64,000 nt of DNA from Mortierella sp. BCC40632 (GCA_011634665.1 WAEK01000003.1:266501-330500); one strand, 5' to 3'; counted from the stretch's first letter, positions 46,462 to 59,472 are shown. Translations and numbers: made by a program. The notes: a model not told the origin generated them from the sequence alone.

Positions 46462-47878
46462 TTACCGGGAAGGGTACATCATCTAGAACGCGAGTCGTGT
46501 AAAAGAAAAAAAAAAATAGCAACAAGACATTGCGTTAATATCATTGTATCTCCCTAGTCAAATAGATCAAGGCACAATCAAAAATAATAAAATAATAAAA
46601 TATCAACTACTTACGACGCGGACGGAGGCACCGAAGGACTTGGCAGGCAAGTTGTTGCGGAAGCGGGCCTTGACGACGCCAGAGCCACCGTGGGAGCGGG
46701 TGACACGGCCCCAGATGCAGCGGATCTTGGATCCGTTGACCTCGCTCTTGGCGCGGTAGACAAAGGCAACACGCTTGCCGAGGTAGAACTCAGTGTCGGC
46801 AGCGGTCTTCACGCCCTCGATCTGGACGAGCGAGATGTCGGGGCGCTGGTTGCGCTTGGCACGCTTGAATCCGAGAACACGACCTTTGGCGTAAAGACTA
46901 TTTTTTTTTTCAGAATACAATGGGTACAGGGAAGTCTCTGCGTTAGGATGGAAACTGGATAGCTTTTTCTTTCTTTTTTTCCCTCCGCTCTTTCTCTCTC
47001 TCTTGTTTCCTCATTCTCCTTAGAGGGTACAGTGTTGGCTGCCAGCTAGATATGGAGACAGGATATTGAGTCTTTCTCTTTTTTTTTTTTTCCTGATTGT
47101 CGGTCATTTGGATTCCATGGTTGATGAGACTGGAGGCGTGGTTTGTTTGATGAATTGTTCAAGACTCTTAAAAAAAAAGTCTATCCAGACATGTTGCCAT
47201 GAGCCTTCCGAGCTGATGATTGGCAATAGTCGATGTTGGCTTAAAGTCACTGTAACAAGCCAAGGAAAAAAAAAAAAAAAAAAGATAGCGACCATCGCTT
47301 CTCTAGATATCCAAGATATCCTTCGAAATGAGATGGTTTGTCGATAGCTGTTGTTCTCTCATGGAGTCGAGTGCTGTTTTCCTTTCTTATTGAGGCGAGA
47401 CAAGGATCCGGCATGTTGAAGGGTTGGACTGATCAGGATCAAATGTTCATCATGACTGGTGGATGATGTAGCCTCCAGAGCCATGCCCATTGACTGATTC
47501 CGACAAGAGATGAGAAAAAGCGCCATGATTGCGAGTTGCGTTCGAGATGGATTCATCCAGTTCGAGCACATTCCGAACGAATGGTGTTCATTTGCAACGG
47601 GGTGCTAAAAAGTCGAGGGTGAGAGGATCCCACTAGTCGAGTCCTGTTGAATCGTCGATGGGGATGGTGAAGGATTGACGCAGGGGTGATAGAGAGTGCT
47701 GAGTGAGGGCAAGTGGCCCCAGGTGTGGAGACGGATGGATCGATGGATCGATCCCAGCAAGGTGTCCTCCATGGATAGCTTGTCCAGTCCTTGACAGGTC
47801 ATTTGCTCCCCTTTTTTCCTATCTCTCTCCTTGGACGGTCCTCCCTCTGAAATCTCTCTCTGAGCCATACCGAGACAT
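46462..47878 (-). CDS. RPL33: 60S ribosomal protein eL33 (L33/L35Ae)
   Basis: Large-subunit ribosomal protein. The main exon 46897-46615 encodes [60 protein letters not shown] and [16 protein letters not shown], a clear match to the family from start to end. The last exon, 46482-46462, adds MMYPSR and the stop, matching the usual VMLYPS end. The first exon is proposed at 47878-47871 (ATG TCT CG, donor GTATGG). It supplies M-S-R in the right phase, giving MSRLYAKGR as in other eukaryotes and 103 residues in all. This makes intron 1 about 973 bp. The main exon is certain; the first exon rests on phase and the family N-terminus alone. Confidence 0.9.
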
Positions 47879-48698
47879 TCTGCTGGATGGGGTTGGATTT
47901 GAAAGAAGGAACGCTTTCGCCTCGCGAGGGAGTCTAAACTTTGTACCAGTCTCTTTTGTGGCCTCTCTTAATGAACACGACATCCGCCATCTGATGTCAC
48001 GTGGATATCTCGCCTTGCCACACAGAGTTGTTAGGCAGGACAGGACAAGACAGGACAGGACAGGACAGGAGAAAAAGCGATGCTTCAGCATTGCTCCCTT
48101 GAGACAGCAAAGCGCCTCCTTTCCTCTCTCTCTCTGTCTCTATACACTCGCACTCTCTCAACGTCTTTTTCGATGACTATTGTGCCCTATCGTCTATCCT
48201 TGCCTCTCTCTCTCTCTCGCTCTCGCTCTCGCCCTCCCTCTCCCTCAAGTATTCTCATTCTCTCACTCTCTGACTCTCAATCACTCTTCTTACTACTCTC
48301 AATCACCCCGTCCAGCACTCTCCTCTTTCCTAGCCTAGTCCAGACTAAACCCAGGGCCTATCTTTATTCGGCTCTGTGATCAAACGGTTGCCTAATGTTT
48401 AAGCTCACACATCGATAGAGCTGGAAACCAACCGCTCGCTTCCCGCGATGCGAGTGCATGCAAGGATCATGTCCCGCTGCCATGATTCTCTCCCTCTGCT
48501 GATATATTTGTTTTTTTGTAACGGTCATGTTTCGCAGATGGCTGCAGTGGGTGGTTGATCAAATATAGACCACGCCTTGTGTGTTGTGGGAGCGGCGGTC
48601 GACCCGGAGGGTAAAAAGTGGGTGGGCAAAGAGAGAGAGGAAGACAACGGCAAATGGCGGCAACGAGGAGAGAGAGAAAGAGAATGAGTGGGAAAGGG

Positions 48699-48737
<39 letters not shown>

Positions 48738-48822
48738 TGCAAAGTAGAAACACATTGCTTTTGTTAATTAAATTTTATGGATCGAGCACTAACATGCTCA
48801 GGGGTGAGCAGAAAGGGGATCT

Positions 48823-48861
<39 letters not shown>

Positions 48862-50338
48862 AAAGATGAGTGTAAAGTGCGAGAACACGAAAGTGCTACT
48901 ACTGTGGAAAGAAAGGTCCGATCCTGAGACAGATGTCCGTTAACAAGGTCCATGATAGGGGTGCAGACTCAAGAAAACAAAAAAGGCAGAACAAACCCCT
49001 TTTGTAGGATCTGAGCTCACAGGGCAGCCGCAACTATTATGGCACTCTCTTTGACCTGTCATACTCCTCTTCTTCTCCCATCGCAGATCCACCCGCCTAA
49101 AAACAAATCTGGTGCTAGTGTGCTGTAGAGGGGAGCCATGTTGTCAGCAGACAGGTCAATGTCGAACTGCAAGGGTACTAGTCCTCCCGTGTACCGTTCC
49201 TGAGCTGCTTGTCCAAAGAACTCTTTTTTCAGACTGAGAGCAAACTAGCATCTTTGAATAGTGTGTTCGGAGTATTTCTATTCAAGTACCCTTCCTTCCA
49301 CGTTGCTGAACCAAGGAATGCAGGCTCGGCATGGTCTCTTTTTCTTTACCGTCTTGTTCTGCTCCTCTGTTGTTGTACGCGGGTCAGATGGGGCAAACAA
49401 GGGCAATAGGATGAATGGATGGGGGGAGAGTGATAGATAGAAAGCGACTTGAGCACCAAAAGACGAGCCCAACAACGAGCCGATGGTTGGAAACCGCGTT
49501 TATGACTTTCAAGGAGAAGGGGTTGGAGTCAAGCACGGACAACACACAGCAAGCGGGCTGCAGTTACGATTGCATGGAGACAAGCGACCAAGTTGGGCCC
49601 GCAGGGTCGGCGAGAGAATGGCCATGGGCCCAAAAGGTGACGATGACGGAGACGACTACTACGAGCAGCGTTGGGATGAGCCAGAAGACAAGCAGCAGCG
49701 AGCGATGGGCAAGCAGCAAAAGAGCGAACAGGCAACAAATTGCTCACAGTGCTCACGGCTTGGGCTAACTGGCGACTGTCTGGGCCATGGGGCGCGACCG
49801 GTGTCCCAATGGCGGTCTTGAGTAGTATCGGGCATGGGGGAAGGGTGGACCAGGGCCGCACGGGATCCCAGGTACTATGTATTTCCTACTCTTTACTCTT
49901 TTTATTCTTTTCTTTTTTCGGGTCTTCACTTTCTCTTTCACTTTCACCTTTACTTTTACTTTTACTCTCACTTTTGCCTTTTCTGCTAAAGCAGGGGAAA
50001 AGATGAACGATGAGGAAGAAAGGAAAGGAAGAGGAAGAAGAAGAGAAAAGGAAGAGGAAGAAGAGGAAGAAAGTATGTGAGAGAGATAGAGAGAGCGAGA
50101 ATGAGAGTGAGAGTGAGAGAGAGAGTGAGAGAGAGAGACGAGTAAAAAGTGAGAGTGAGAGTGAGAGTGAGAGAGTAACATAACAGGAGTACTAGGTCCA
50201 GTCAATTTTGGGGACGAATCGTCTTTCACTGTCCCTTGGACTCCTCTCTGTTTCTCTGTGCCTCTCTGGACTCTGTTGGTTTGTCTCATCATCTTCATCT
50301 TATTCATCATCCCACGAGGAGTACATCCTCTCTCTCTT

Positions 50339-50369
<31 letters not shown>

Positions 50370-50615
50370 TTCTCTCTTTCTCTCTCTCTCTTTCTATTTC
50401 TCTTTCTCTCTCTTTCTTTCTCTTCATTCATCCCATTCTTTCTCCTTCTCCTTCTCTTTTCATCCTCTTCTTCATCCCCATCATTAACTCATCCTCCTCT
50501 TCCTCCTCTTCCTCCTCTTCCTTCTCCCCTTCCTCTTCCTCTTCCTCCTCACTTTCTCACCTTCTTCCTCCACTCCTTCCTTTCACAGGCACTGCAGCCA
50601 TCGTCCTTCCATAGC
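47879..50615. other. Gene-poor region rich in simple repeats
   Basis: No gene could be supported. There are GGACA-type units (48036-48070), CT-rich DNA (about 48120-48300), GA microsatellites (about 48700-48732 and 48825-48857), and a pyrimidine block (about 49905-49990) followed by a purine block (about 50080-50180). Strong CT-rich sequence (about 50325-50580) then leads up to the coiled-coil gene. The open frames at 49415-49821 show Gln/Asp-rich text but no motif. The right end likely carries the promoter and leader of the coiled-coil gene. Confidence 0.5.
48036..48070 (+). repeat. 5-bp tandem repeat (GGACA)n
   Basis: About seven copies of a CAGGA/GGACA pentanucleotide with one variant copy (GGACAAGACA). 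It lies about 160 bp upstream of the eL33 start on the opposite strand. Confidence 0.85.
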
Positions 50616-53600
50616 ATGACCGCCAGCGACTCTCCTGCACCAGAGACCACATCGCCGCACGACCCTCTCCACCCCTCCCTGGACGCGTCCCCGTCCCTGG
50701 CATCATCACCCCCCGCGCCAATGCACGGGCCGGGCCTCACGCCTGATACAGACTCTGTGCCCGTACCTTCAGAAACAACAATAGACGCTGCCGCACCAGC
50801 CATTGCCCCGTCTCCTTCGCTCTTGTCTTCCTCTTCTTCTTCCTTCCCTTCTTCTTCCTCCATCTCCTCTCTCCCCAACGCACCCGCCTCTTCTTCCTCG
50901 CCAGACTCGCCGTCGTCTCCATTGACAAAGGCCGCTGCCTCCCTTGATCCCACTATGGACTTTACGACAACAACGACGACGGCCACGACGACGACCATGA
51001 TGACAACGCCTATGACCACCCACTCTGCCGATCTCACTGCACCTCTCTCCTCGTCCACTCCCACAATCGAGCAACCACTACCCGAGTCTACTTCTACACC
51101 ACCCACACCAGCAGTAACCGCGGTAGAAAACGAGCCGGCCACGCCCACTTCTGCCGTCTCTGACTCTGTTGCTGCTGACACAACTGTCTCCTCTTCTTTC
51201 TTTTCTCCCTCCTCCTCTTCCACCACCACCACCACCACCGCTGACCTCACCTCCACCACCACCGTCGTCGCTGCCGCTGCCGCCACTGCAGTACCAGAAG
51301 CAGCAGAAACAGCAACAGAAGCAACCACAGAAACAGCAGCCAGTCTTCCAGAGCCAGAGACGGCTGCCGTCTCGATTGAGAGCAACGTTTCACCGTCCAA
51401 GACGACGCTCTTTGGACCTCGCAAAGTCCGCACCGCGCCAGGAGCCAACATTAGTCGGAGGATCACCATGCTGGCCTCTGGCAAGAATGAAAACAATAGC
51501 GACCCTTCCTCCTTGACCTCTCCCCCCACGACCCCACTCTCGGCCGAAGGCAGTGGTAGCGGCAGTGGTCGAGAATCTCCCGATCCAAACGATTATCCCG
51601 ACTCGTTCTTTGAACAACTCTTGCGAGAGGACCAGACAACGCTTTCTCGGTCTTTTACGACCATGCCCAAGAAGCCCGCCACGAGGACCGCCTCGACGGC
51701 TTCAACGCATTCGTTGCCCAGTGGTCGGTTCAATTCAGCACGCTTCTCAAGCTCTTCCCAGGCGACAGCTGTCGCAGGGGAAGAGGAAGAAGGAGAGCCA
51801 GCGTTTGCCGAGTCGGGTGATCTTCAAGAGGACCTGAAGAAGCTTCAACAGGAGCTAGTCAAGGCCAAGGACACCAAAGCTCGCGCGGAGGCCGATGCCA
51901 AGTCCCAGCGTGTGACAGTGATGCAGCTCAAGACTGAGATCCAGCTTGTTCGGAATGTCCTGAAGCGACGCGAGACGGAGCTCGGGGACGCAAAAGGTAC
52001 CGAAAGTGCAGCCTCGAGGGGGTCTTTTTTTATTTTTTATTTTTTTTTATTTTTCCTTGCCAGGGGAAGAGAGAGAGAAAGAAAGAAGGAAAAAAGAGAT
52101 GAAAGAGAAACAGGCTAACACGAGTAAAAAACGAGTGGGAAAAAGGGAACAGGGACAGGTGACATTGGCTAGGGGGTACCATGGTGACGCCGAGAGGCAT
52201 GGCATGAACGGCGTACTTTGATAGGAGACAGACAGGCCACTGGACGTCTTGCCTATCCAAATTGCTAACCAACCGAAATCGTGCACCCTCTTTTTTATTT
52301 CTCTCTCTCTCTCTCTCTCCAAAGACATGTCTGGCCTGTATGAACAGGACCTTGCCGACCTGCGCCGAAAGCTAGAGTTGGCGGAGCGCCAGCTCAGCAG
52401 GGGTCAGGGTGAATGGGAAGCCAAGGTCCGGGCACTCGAACGAGTCAGGTAAGCCGAGTGGAGCCTCTGTTTTGCGTGAAATGCGTGTGTTTAGGTGTGC
52501 CAGTGAATATGTGTGAGTGCGTAGAGTATTGGACAGGGTGGAAGAGGATGAGATGCCAATCCCTTTTTTTTTGCTCTCGGCTCCTCTTGCCTCTTGGTCC
52601 ACCTTTGTTGAACCTTGTTCTGGTCCGACACACCACCCCTATCCCTCCTAACCCCCAACCCAACCCACCAACCCAACCACCCCCAACCTTGGCGGTCATT
52701 TCTTCTTATTCATCGCCCGCCTTGCGCTATCTTTTTTTTTTTTTTTTTTTTTTTTTTGCTCCCGGTAGAGACGAGAGCGTCGATCGGATTCGAGTCCTGG
52801 ATGCAGAGCTTGCCAAGTTACGAGAGCAGTTATTGGCTCAGGAAAGGCAAAACGAGATGGCCGAGGCCGAACTGTCGGGCTTGCGTGAAGAGCTCGAAGA
52901 ATTGACCCCATTCCGTGAGGCTGCCCAAGCACAGCGTGAAATGAATGCACAAGAGTCGACCAAGGTCAAGGAACTGACACTCCAGATTACCGACCTGGAG
53001 GACACGCGCGATATGCAGGCTGCCTTGATCGAAGAGCTCGAGAACAAGATTACGACAGTTGAGGCCGAGGCTCTCGCATTCAAGGGCAAGGTAATATTAC
53101 AATATCGCACTGCAGCTTGGGGGGAGTGGAGAGGAAAAAAAAAATGTGAGAGAGGCAAGGTGGTGCAACGCTCCACCGTTGGATCTCATCTCCTTCTCCA
53201 ACGGTCCTTGCCGACTCTTAGTTTCCTTACCCCACGACAATGTTACACCCCCACGTTATTGATCATTGCATTGCTCTCTTTCTTCTATCCCCATGTGTCA
53301 CCCCCTAATCACCCCTTACTTCTAGGCCGAACAAGAGTACGAGGCTCTGTCTGAGGGCTTCAAGGTTCTCAAGTCTCGTCGTTCGCAAGAAATTACAGAG
53401 CTCAAAGCAGAGTTGGAGCAACACAAGCTCCAGGAACAGATTATTGAAAAGCTCCAGGCCGACGTGGACCATCTCCAGGCCGCTCTTGCCCAGGTGGCCA
53501 CTTCCCGCTCAACTGAGAACGCACGGATCAGTCGAGTGGCTGCAGAGTTGAACGAGGCCCTGGCCCTCAAGGATCAGGAAGTAGTTCAAGTTCGCAAGAA

Positions 53601-55713
53601 CATGACCGAGTTTGAAGAATCGCACAACCGATTGGTGAGCTCACTTCAGGAGACATTGACGACCATCAATGAGGAGGCCGATTCAGCCCGTCAGTCAAGG
53701 GACGAGGCCGTGACCGCATTGGAGACGCTCAAGGAGGAGCTGCAGGCTTTGCGACACAGTCTCCCGATCAATGACAAGCACATGTCACTCAGTGAATGGT
53801 CTGCACAACAGCGGAACCAACACGAGATGCAGCTCAAGGCCATCCAGGATCTTGAGGTGAAGGTCGATGGTCAGGTCGAAGGAGTCAAGGGCGACCAACA
53901 GCGTGCAGGTCTCTTGGAGGCCAATACCAAGCGAAAGAGTCAGCAATTGACCTTGGACATGGAACACCACCTCCAACTCAGCAATGCCATGGTCCAGAAC
54001 CAGTCCTCGACCAAGAATGAGTTGTCTTTGACAGAGGAGACAGAACCCACCAATGACATTCAAAAGGATGGCCTGGTGGAGGAGAAAGGATCGACCACAG
54101 GAGAGAAAAAGAAGGGTATCGATCAGCAGGGCGATGCGGGAACTATCTCTGTCAGGACCATGCTCAAGTTCTTGGCCCAGCTTCAAGGACGCCCTCTCGG
54201 CCACTCCTCTTCTAAGGAACCTTCTTCCACCACGCACGCCCATATGCGCGAAGGCACGGATGCAACTTTGATGGGCGACAGTGTCTTGACGCCAGGTTCG
54301 AATGATCTCGAATCTGAGTTGCGTGTTTACTTGATGGGATTGAACGATGTCACGCTCATGGAGCCCTGGGCCAGGGAGAAGCAACTCGAGAGTGAGATTG
54401 ACCAGTTGAGTCAAAAGATTCAAACTCTGCTTGCCGACTTGACATTGGCCAAGGAGAAGCAGACAGAGGCCCAGACGGCACTCAAGAAGGCTCAATCTGG
54501 CCTTCCAGTCGAGTCACAGGAGATGTTGGCCGAGTTGGATATGCGGGAGGAGGAACTCGAGATCTGGGAGACCTCGATTCGGGAGAAGGAGAAGGTCTTG
54601 CACCTCAAGGAGGAGACGCTGGATCAAAAGGAGAGAGTGCTCGAGACACGGGAGCAGGAGCTTGTTGCCAAGATTAAACTGGATGAAAACCAACTCCAGC
54701 TCCACAACAAGGGCGAGGCCTTCCCGTTGACACCTCCCTTCTCTGCGCCCATTACGCCCTATGGTTCACCCTTGACGAATGACCTGTTGCCAACTCTGAT
54801 GTCGACAGCTGTGTCAGAGCGTTCAGAGGATGATGATGAGGGCAGCAGTAGCCATGGTAGTCACCATGGTCGTGGCAGGATCCTTGGTAGCGAGAGTGAC
54901 AAGGATGACGAGGCGACGGCAGCAGCAGCAGCGGCAGTCATTGCAGGTTCGAATGACCAGCAGCTGTTGCGGATCAAAACATTAGAGGCCAAGATTCGAG
55001 AACTTGAGAAGCGTTCCTCGATGCCCTTGCCACCTTTGCCCATTTCCTTGTCCGTGACGGACGAGTCCTCATCGAGTGGATCGGTTTTCCCATCCCCACC
55101 CATGTCTGCTGGTCCTTTTGTGGCCTCTCGAAACTCGCTTACACGAGGACAGAGTTTGCAGTCGATGCGGTCTAGTCTTCTTTCGGAGGCTCCACCACCC
55201 AACGCTGCCTTGCCCCCAATCCCTGTTTCGTCCGATTCAAGTGATAACTGCAGTGAGAGCAAGAGTAACCGAAAGGCAGCTGCGGTTGCTGCGGCGACTG
55301 AGGCAGCGGTTGCGGCAGCGATGGCCAAGGCTCAAGAAAGTCAACGCGAGCTGACCTCCAAGTTGGAGAAATCTGAGGGAGAATTGGAAGGAAGTCGTCA
55401 ACGAACGCGTGAACTCGAGACCGAGTTGGAACTTTCCAAGACGCGTTCTCAAGAGAGTGAACAAGTCTTGTCGAATGAGATGACAAGACTCAAGTCAGAG
55501 CACGAGTCAATGGCGTCGATGTTGGAACAGATTCGTCAACAGATGGAAGAAGCAGTGAAGCAAGCACGAGGTCTCGAAGTTCTCAAGGGACAATTGGAGG
55601 CCCAAGTACAACAGGAACGTCGTGCCAAGGACGATGCTGTGCGAGCTCAGGACCACCTTCAGAGTCAACTCGAGGAGGCGTTGCATAAGAAGAGAGGGTT
55701 CCTGTGCTTCTAA
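50616..55713 (+). CDS. Large Ser/Pro-rich coiled-coil protein, function unknown
   Basis: Four exons (50616-51996, 52325-52448, 52769-53090, 53326-55713) join to 1404 residues. The first 390 residues are Ser/Thr/Pro/Ala-rich and surely disordered. Within them a basic island, LFGPRKVRTAPGANISRR (about residue 265-285), and a short block SFFEQLLREDQTTLSRSF (about 330-350) stand out as possible docking motifs. From about 395 to 790 and again about 900-1060 the protein is Glu/Gln/Lys/Leu heptad-rich coiled coil. A Ser/Pro-rich linker follows, with Pro-rich pieces such as LPPLPISLS, and a last coiled coil runs from about 1230 to the end. It ends HKKRGFLCF. I do not recognise the family; a scaffold in polarity, cell division or trafficking would fit but is unproven. 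The start is the first ATG after a CAG acceptor-like site; upstream in-frame sequence is CT-repeat translation and is not included. Confidence 0.85.
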
Positions 55714-55810
55714 GAGAAGGGCAGCATGACTCTATTCGCTTTTTTTCTTTTATTTTTTTCACTCTTCTCTCTCCTCTCTCCTTCTCCTCTTTTCTCTCAG
55801 TTCATTTTCT

Positions 55811-55888
<78 letters not shown>

Positions 55889-57214
55889 GGTGCACGCCAA
55901 AATAACCATGGGGAGGAACAAGATCCCATGGGCCTGCGTTCCACGACCCACCCACGATACCAAAAAGTAAAAAATGACCCTTTACCACAAACAGAGCTGA
56001 TCCCCTTTCCTCTTTCTTCCTCTTTCTTTCTCTCCCTCTCTCTCCCTCTCTCTAGTTCTTTTGTCTATGCCTATTTATCTACAGTAGTTCTTTATTATTT
56101 CGTAATACAGTGTTTTCATGCTTTTGTATGCCTTTTTTGTGGGCGGGCGGGGGGAGGGATGAGGAGAAGAAGAGAAGGTAAGAAGGATCCATTGAACAAC
56201 AGGGAGCTGTGGATGTTCTGTCCGATCCTAGTTACTGGCGGTGGTGGTGATTGAAGGGAGAGAAGAAGGAGAAGAAAGGAGAAGGAGGAGAAAAGTCTGA
56301 ACCACCCGTCGGGACCTGTTCATTCGCGCCTGTTCTCTTCTGGGAGAGAGAGAGAGAGAGAAAGAGAATTATGTGTGGAGGGGCTGAGAAGAGGGATGAT
56401 ATGTTACACATCTGATTCGAGAGAGAAAGAAAGAGAGAGAGAAAGAGAGAAAGAGAGAAAGAGAGAAAGAGTGGTCCGGACCCTTTTGTGGTGTTACAAA
56501 GTTGTACTGCCAGCCCGGAGGGTGGTTGGTGGAGGGAGGGGGGAGTTTGCCAGGGTGGGAAAAAAGGTCCACTTGGACGGGGGGGGGGGACCGTGTCCTG
56601 GAACCCTTTTCTTTCACTCTCATTCACCTATTTCTCTTTCTCTTTCTCCGGTGTGTACAATCCTGTGTGCGAGAAAGAGAGAGAGAAAGGACCAGACAAT
56701 TCTCTCACTGTGTGCGCCCCTCTCCTCTCTCTCTCTCTCTCTCTCTCTCACTGTTGCTGGGAATGACTAGACCTGAAAATTAAAGAGTGGGTTAATTAGT
56801 CGAAGAAGAAAGCATGTTATGTTTGTCGGATGAACCGCTTTGGTCCGCTACAGTAGCGACTGCATGATCAAGCGCTGGGCCCCTCTCATTTGGGGCCCCT
56901 TCCCTCCTTTCAAGAGAGAAAAGAAGTGTAAATATAAATGTGCGCGCGTGTGTATGTGAATGTGTGCGTGTGTTTGTGTACAGTCGGAGGAAGAAGAAGA
57001 TATTAGGTCTAATTATCGCCCTCCCCCCCCCAAAAAAAACCTTTCTATTGCTTCATGTTCTCTCTCTTTCTCTCTCTCCCGTTGAGTCTGTCAACATTTT
57101 TTTTTTTTTTCTTATTTTTAATTCAGTTTTTACATTCTCTGCTCCACTGTGCTGTGTCCCGTTCACCGGGGTCTGTCTGAAAATCGGGACAAATTTCCTT
57201 GACGCTGGTTGGAT
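55714..57214. other. Repeat-rich convergent intergenic region
   Basis: About 1.5 kb between the ends of the coiled-coil and RhoGDI genes. It contains a CT microsatellite (55813-55880), GA-rich DNA (about 56345-56470), a G run at 56579-56589 and a CT run (about 56725-56750). No gene was seen. Confidence 0.55.
55813..55880. repeat. (CT)n microsatellite
   Basis: About 68 bp of CT dinucleotide about 100 bp after the coiled-coil gene's stop codon, probably in its 3' UTR or just beyond. Confidence 0.95.
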
Positions 57215-58119
57215 CTACCAGTCCTTCTTGATATCGAACGACTAGAGAGGGAGAGGGGGGAAGTCCGTGAGGGAGGGGAGTCAGTACGGGGAGATACATA
57301 CCGAAAAAAGAATTCTCTTATGGTACAAACAATGATAACAACAACAACAACAACAACAGCAACAAAAAGGAGCCAAAGAAAGAATTGATATGCATACCCA
57401 AGACCACGACTTGTGAGAAAAGTTGTCATCGTCAAGGAACTTGGACTTGACCTCGTAATGGCCACGGGCGAGCATACCAGAGGGAGCCTCCTCGAGTGCG
57501 AACTAGTTGCATGGACAGAAGAGAAAGAGGAAGGATGAATATCTTTTGGGGGCATTGACAGGAGAGGAAAGAGGAGGAGGGGAGGGGATTAGCAAGTTGT
57601 ACTCTGCTTGAAAAAATAGGCCGGGATTTACCTTCTTCTCAATGTCAGCGGGCGAGGCAGCGTAGCTTCCAATCATCTGCTCAGTCTTGTCAACTGTTTT
57701 TTTTTTTAGGTAAGTGGAAGGGGTGTAAAATGGAAAACAATGAAAAAGGTCAGAGATATTGGGCAAGCAAACTATTGCGACCAATCCAGTTCGGCATTGA
57801 ACTAGAGTGTTCCCTTTCTTCATCCTGTTTTGCAAAAAAAACAACAACAACAACAATAAAAACAACAACGACTTGCCTTTGAGGGGTCCACGCTTGACAA
57901 CATGAACGTATTTGAGTCCCGAAACCATCTCGTGCTGGACTCTAATTACGTGCGGAAGAGAAAGAGAAAGAGAAAAGGCACAGGTGAGCAGGGCGATTAA
58001 GGCTTCCCATTCTCTATCTTTCTTGGGTATCTGCAATCCTTTTTTTTTTTCTTTCTTTCTCTTTTTTCTCTCTCCTGCATGTCCTTCTTCCCGCCTAATT
58101 AAAGAAAGGCGAAAACGGG

Positions 58120-58162
<43 letters not shown>

Positions 58163-59215
58163 GAGTTCTCAAAGAGAGAGGAAAAGAATGGACCAGTGAG
58201 CCGATGGGACAGAAAGAGAATCCTTACTTGAAGATAACCTTGAGGCGGTACTCAACGCCTTCCTTGATTGAAAAAGAAAACTTGCTCAGCTCATCCTCTG
58301 TTCATATGAAGAGAAGAAAAAAGAAAAAAAAGAAGAAAATAGTCAGTACCAGACATATTAATACTCGGCAGATCCCTTCTTGGTCTCGCGTTGTGTTTGC
58401 GCGTATGTTGTCGGATAGTACCTCTCCCCCCAGGTGAGAAAAGGAGAGGAAAAAAAAAAAAAAAAGAGAGAGAAACGACTGGAGGATACGTGCGTTGAAC
58501 CCAAAAAAAGCTGCAGCTCCGCTCTCTGCTCTGGCAATGGCTCTTTTGATTGCCCTTTGGGTTGCCTTTGGCCAGCCTCGCTCACGTCCCAGTTACCCTT
58601 TTTTTGTTTTTAAAATATCCACTGGCTCCATGGAACATAAAAAAGGTGAGTGAGAGTGGGTGGGAAAAGGAACACAACCCGAGAGAAGGAGAGAGAGAGA
58701 GTAAAAAAAAAAAAAAAAAAAAAAGGCCCAGATTCTCCTATTCCTTACCGCTCTTGGTGAGATCGAGGATAACGTCTGGACGGTCAGCAACCTCGAGAAC
58801 GAGCTGAAGGACATCGACGTTAGGGGTATCAGGTCGGGGACCTATTCGGAAGAGAAGGAGCATGCACAAAGGACGGGGAGAGTGGTTAGCACGAGTGGGT
58901 CGATTTTTCTTTTTCTTTTTCTTTTTCTTTCTGTCTGCGGCTTCGGCGACTCAGGCACGGGCGTTTCGTCGGGCCATCGTCCGTTAGATGGCGGAGATGG
59001 GAGAGGAGGAGGAAGAGGAGGATCAGCCATTTGTTCTCTTTCTCTTGCAATGACTTACCGCCGTCAGCCTTGACTCCGAGCGACTCCTTCCAGCGACGGA
59101 GCGACTCGTCGTTGGCATCGAGGTTCTGGTACTCGTTGAAGGACTTTTTCTGACCGGGCTTGTAGCCAGTGCTTCCGGAGGGGGCAAAGTCCTCGTCGTC
59201 GTGATGGTTGGACAT
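57215..59215 (-). CDS. RDI1: Rho GDP-dissociation inhibitor
   Basis: Cytosolic chaperone that extracts prenylated Rho GTPases such as Cdc42 and Rho1 from membranes. Seven exons (59215-59059, 58841-58749, 58297-58228, 57941-57877, 57693-57632, 57502-57398, 57241-57215) join to 192 residues, a normal size. The acidic N-terminal arm [10 protein letters not shown] is followed by [10 protein letters not shown]. The immunoglobulin-like domain shows [73 protein letters not shown] and the C-terminal [11 protein letters not shown]. The intron after residue 128 begins with GC (AAG/GCAAGT), the classic GC-AG class; using the nearby GT would put a stop in frame. Introns contain ACA trinucleotide runs. 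Identification is secure. Confidence 0.96.
57336..57364. repeat. (ACA)n in RhoGDI intron
   Basis: About nine ACA/CAA units inside the last intron of the RhoGDI gene. A similar run (57839-57866) lies in another intron of the same gene. Confidence 0.85.
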
Positions 59216-59472
59216 GGTTGTATATGTGTTTGAGAGAGATAGAGAGGGAGAGAAGAGGGGAAGTTAAATTGGGAGGGAGTGTGAGAGAGTAAGTGAACAA
59301 GAGAGAATGAAAGAGAGGATGACGATGAAGGGAGAGAAGAAGAATGTGATGAACAAGAGTAGGAAAGAGAGAGAGAGAAGAAGAAGAAGAAGAAGAAAAA
59401 GAGAGGATGCGATGCGATGAAGAGAAAGAAAGAGATGGAAAGGCGAGAAAGTGAGTGGTGCGAAAATAGCCA

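Noticed and set aside
50208..50615. In-frame extension upstream of the large coiled-coil gene
   Set aside because: It is CT-repeat translation (Leu/Ser/Phe), and a CAG acceptor-like site and a proper ATG follow at 50589 and 50616.
50549..51529. 326-codon minus-strand frame opposite the coiled-coil gene
   Set aside because: Val/Glu/Gly-rich shadow of the Ser/Thr-rich exon; the plus strand has a consistent exon chain.
53785..54495. 236-codon minus-strand frame inside the coiled-coil gene
   Set aside because: Antisense shadow of a Leu/Glu/Gln heptad-rich exon, which often stays open on the other strand.
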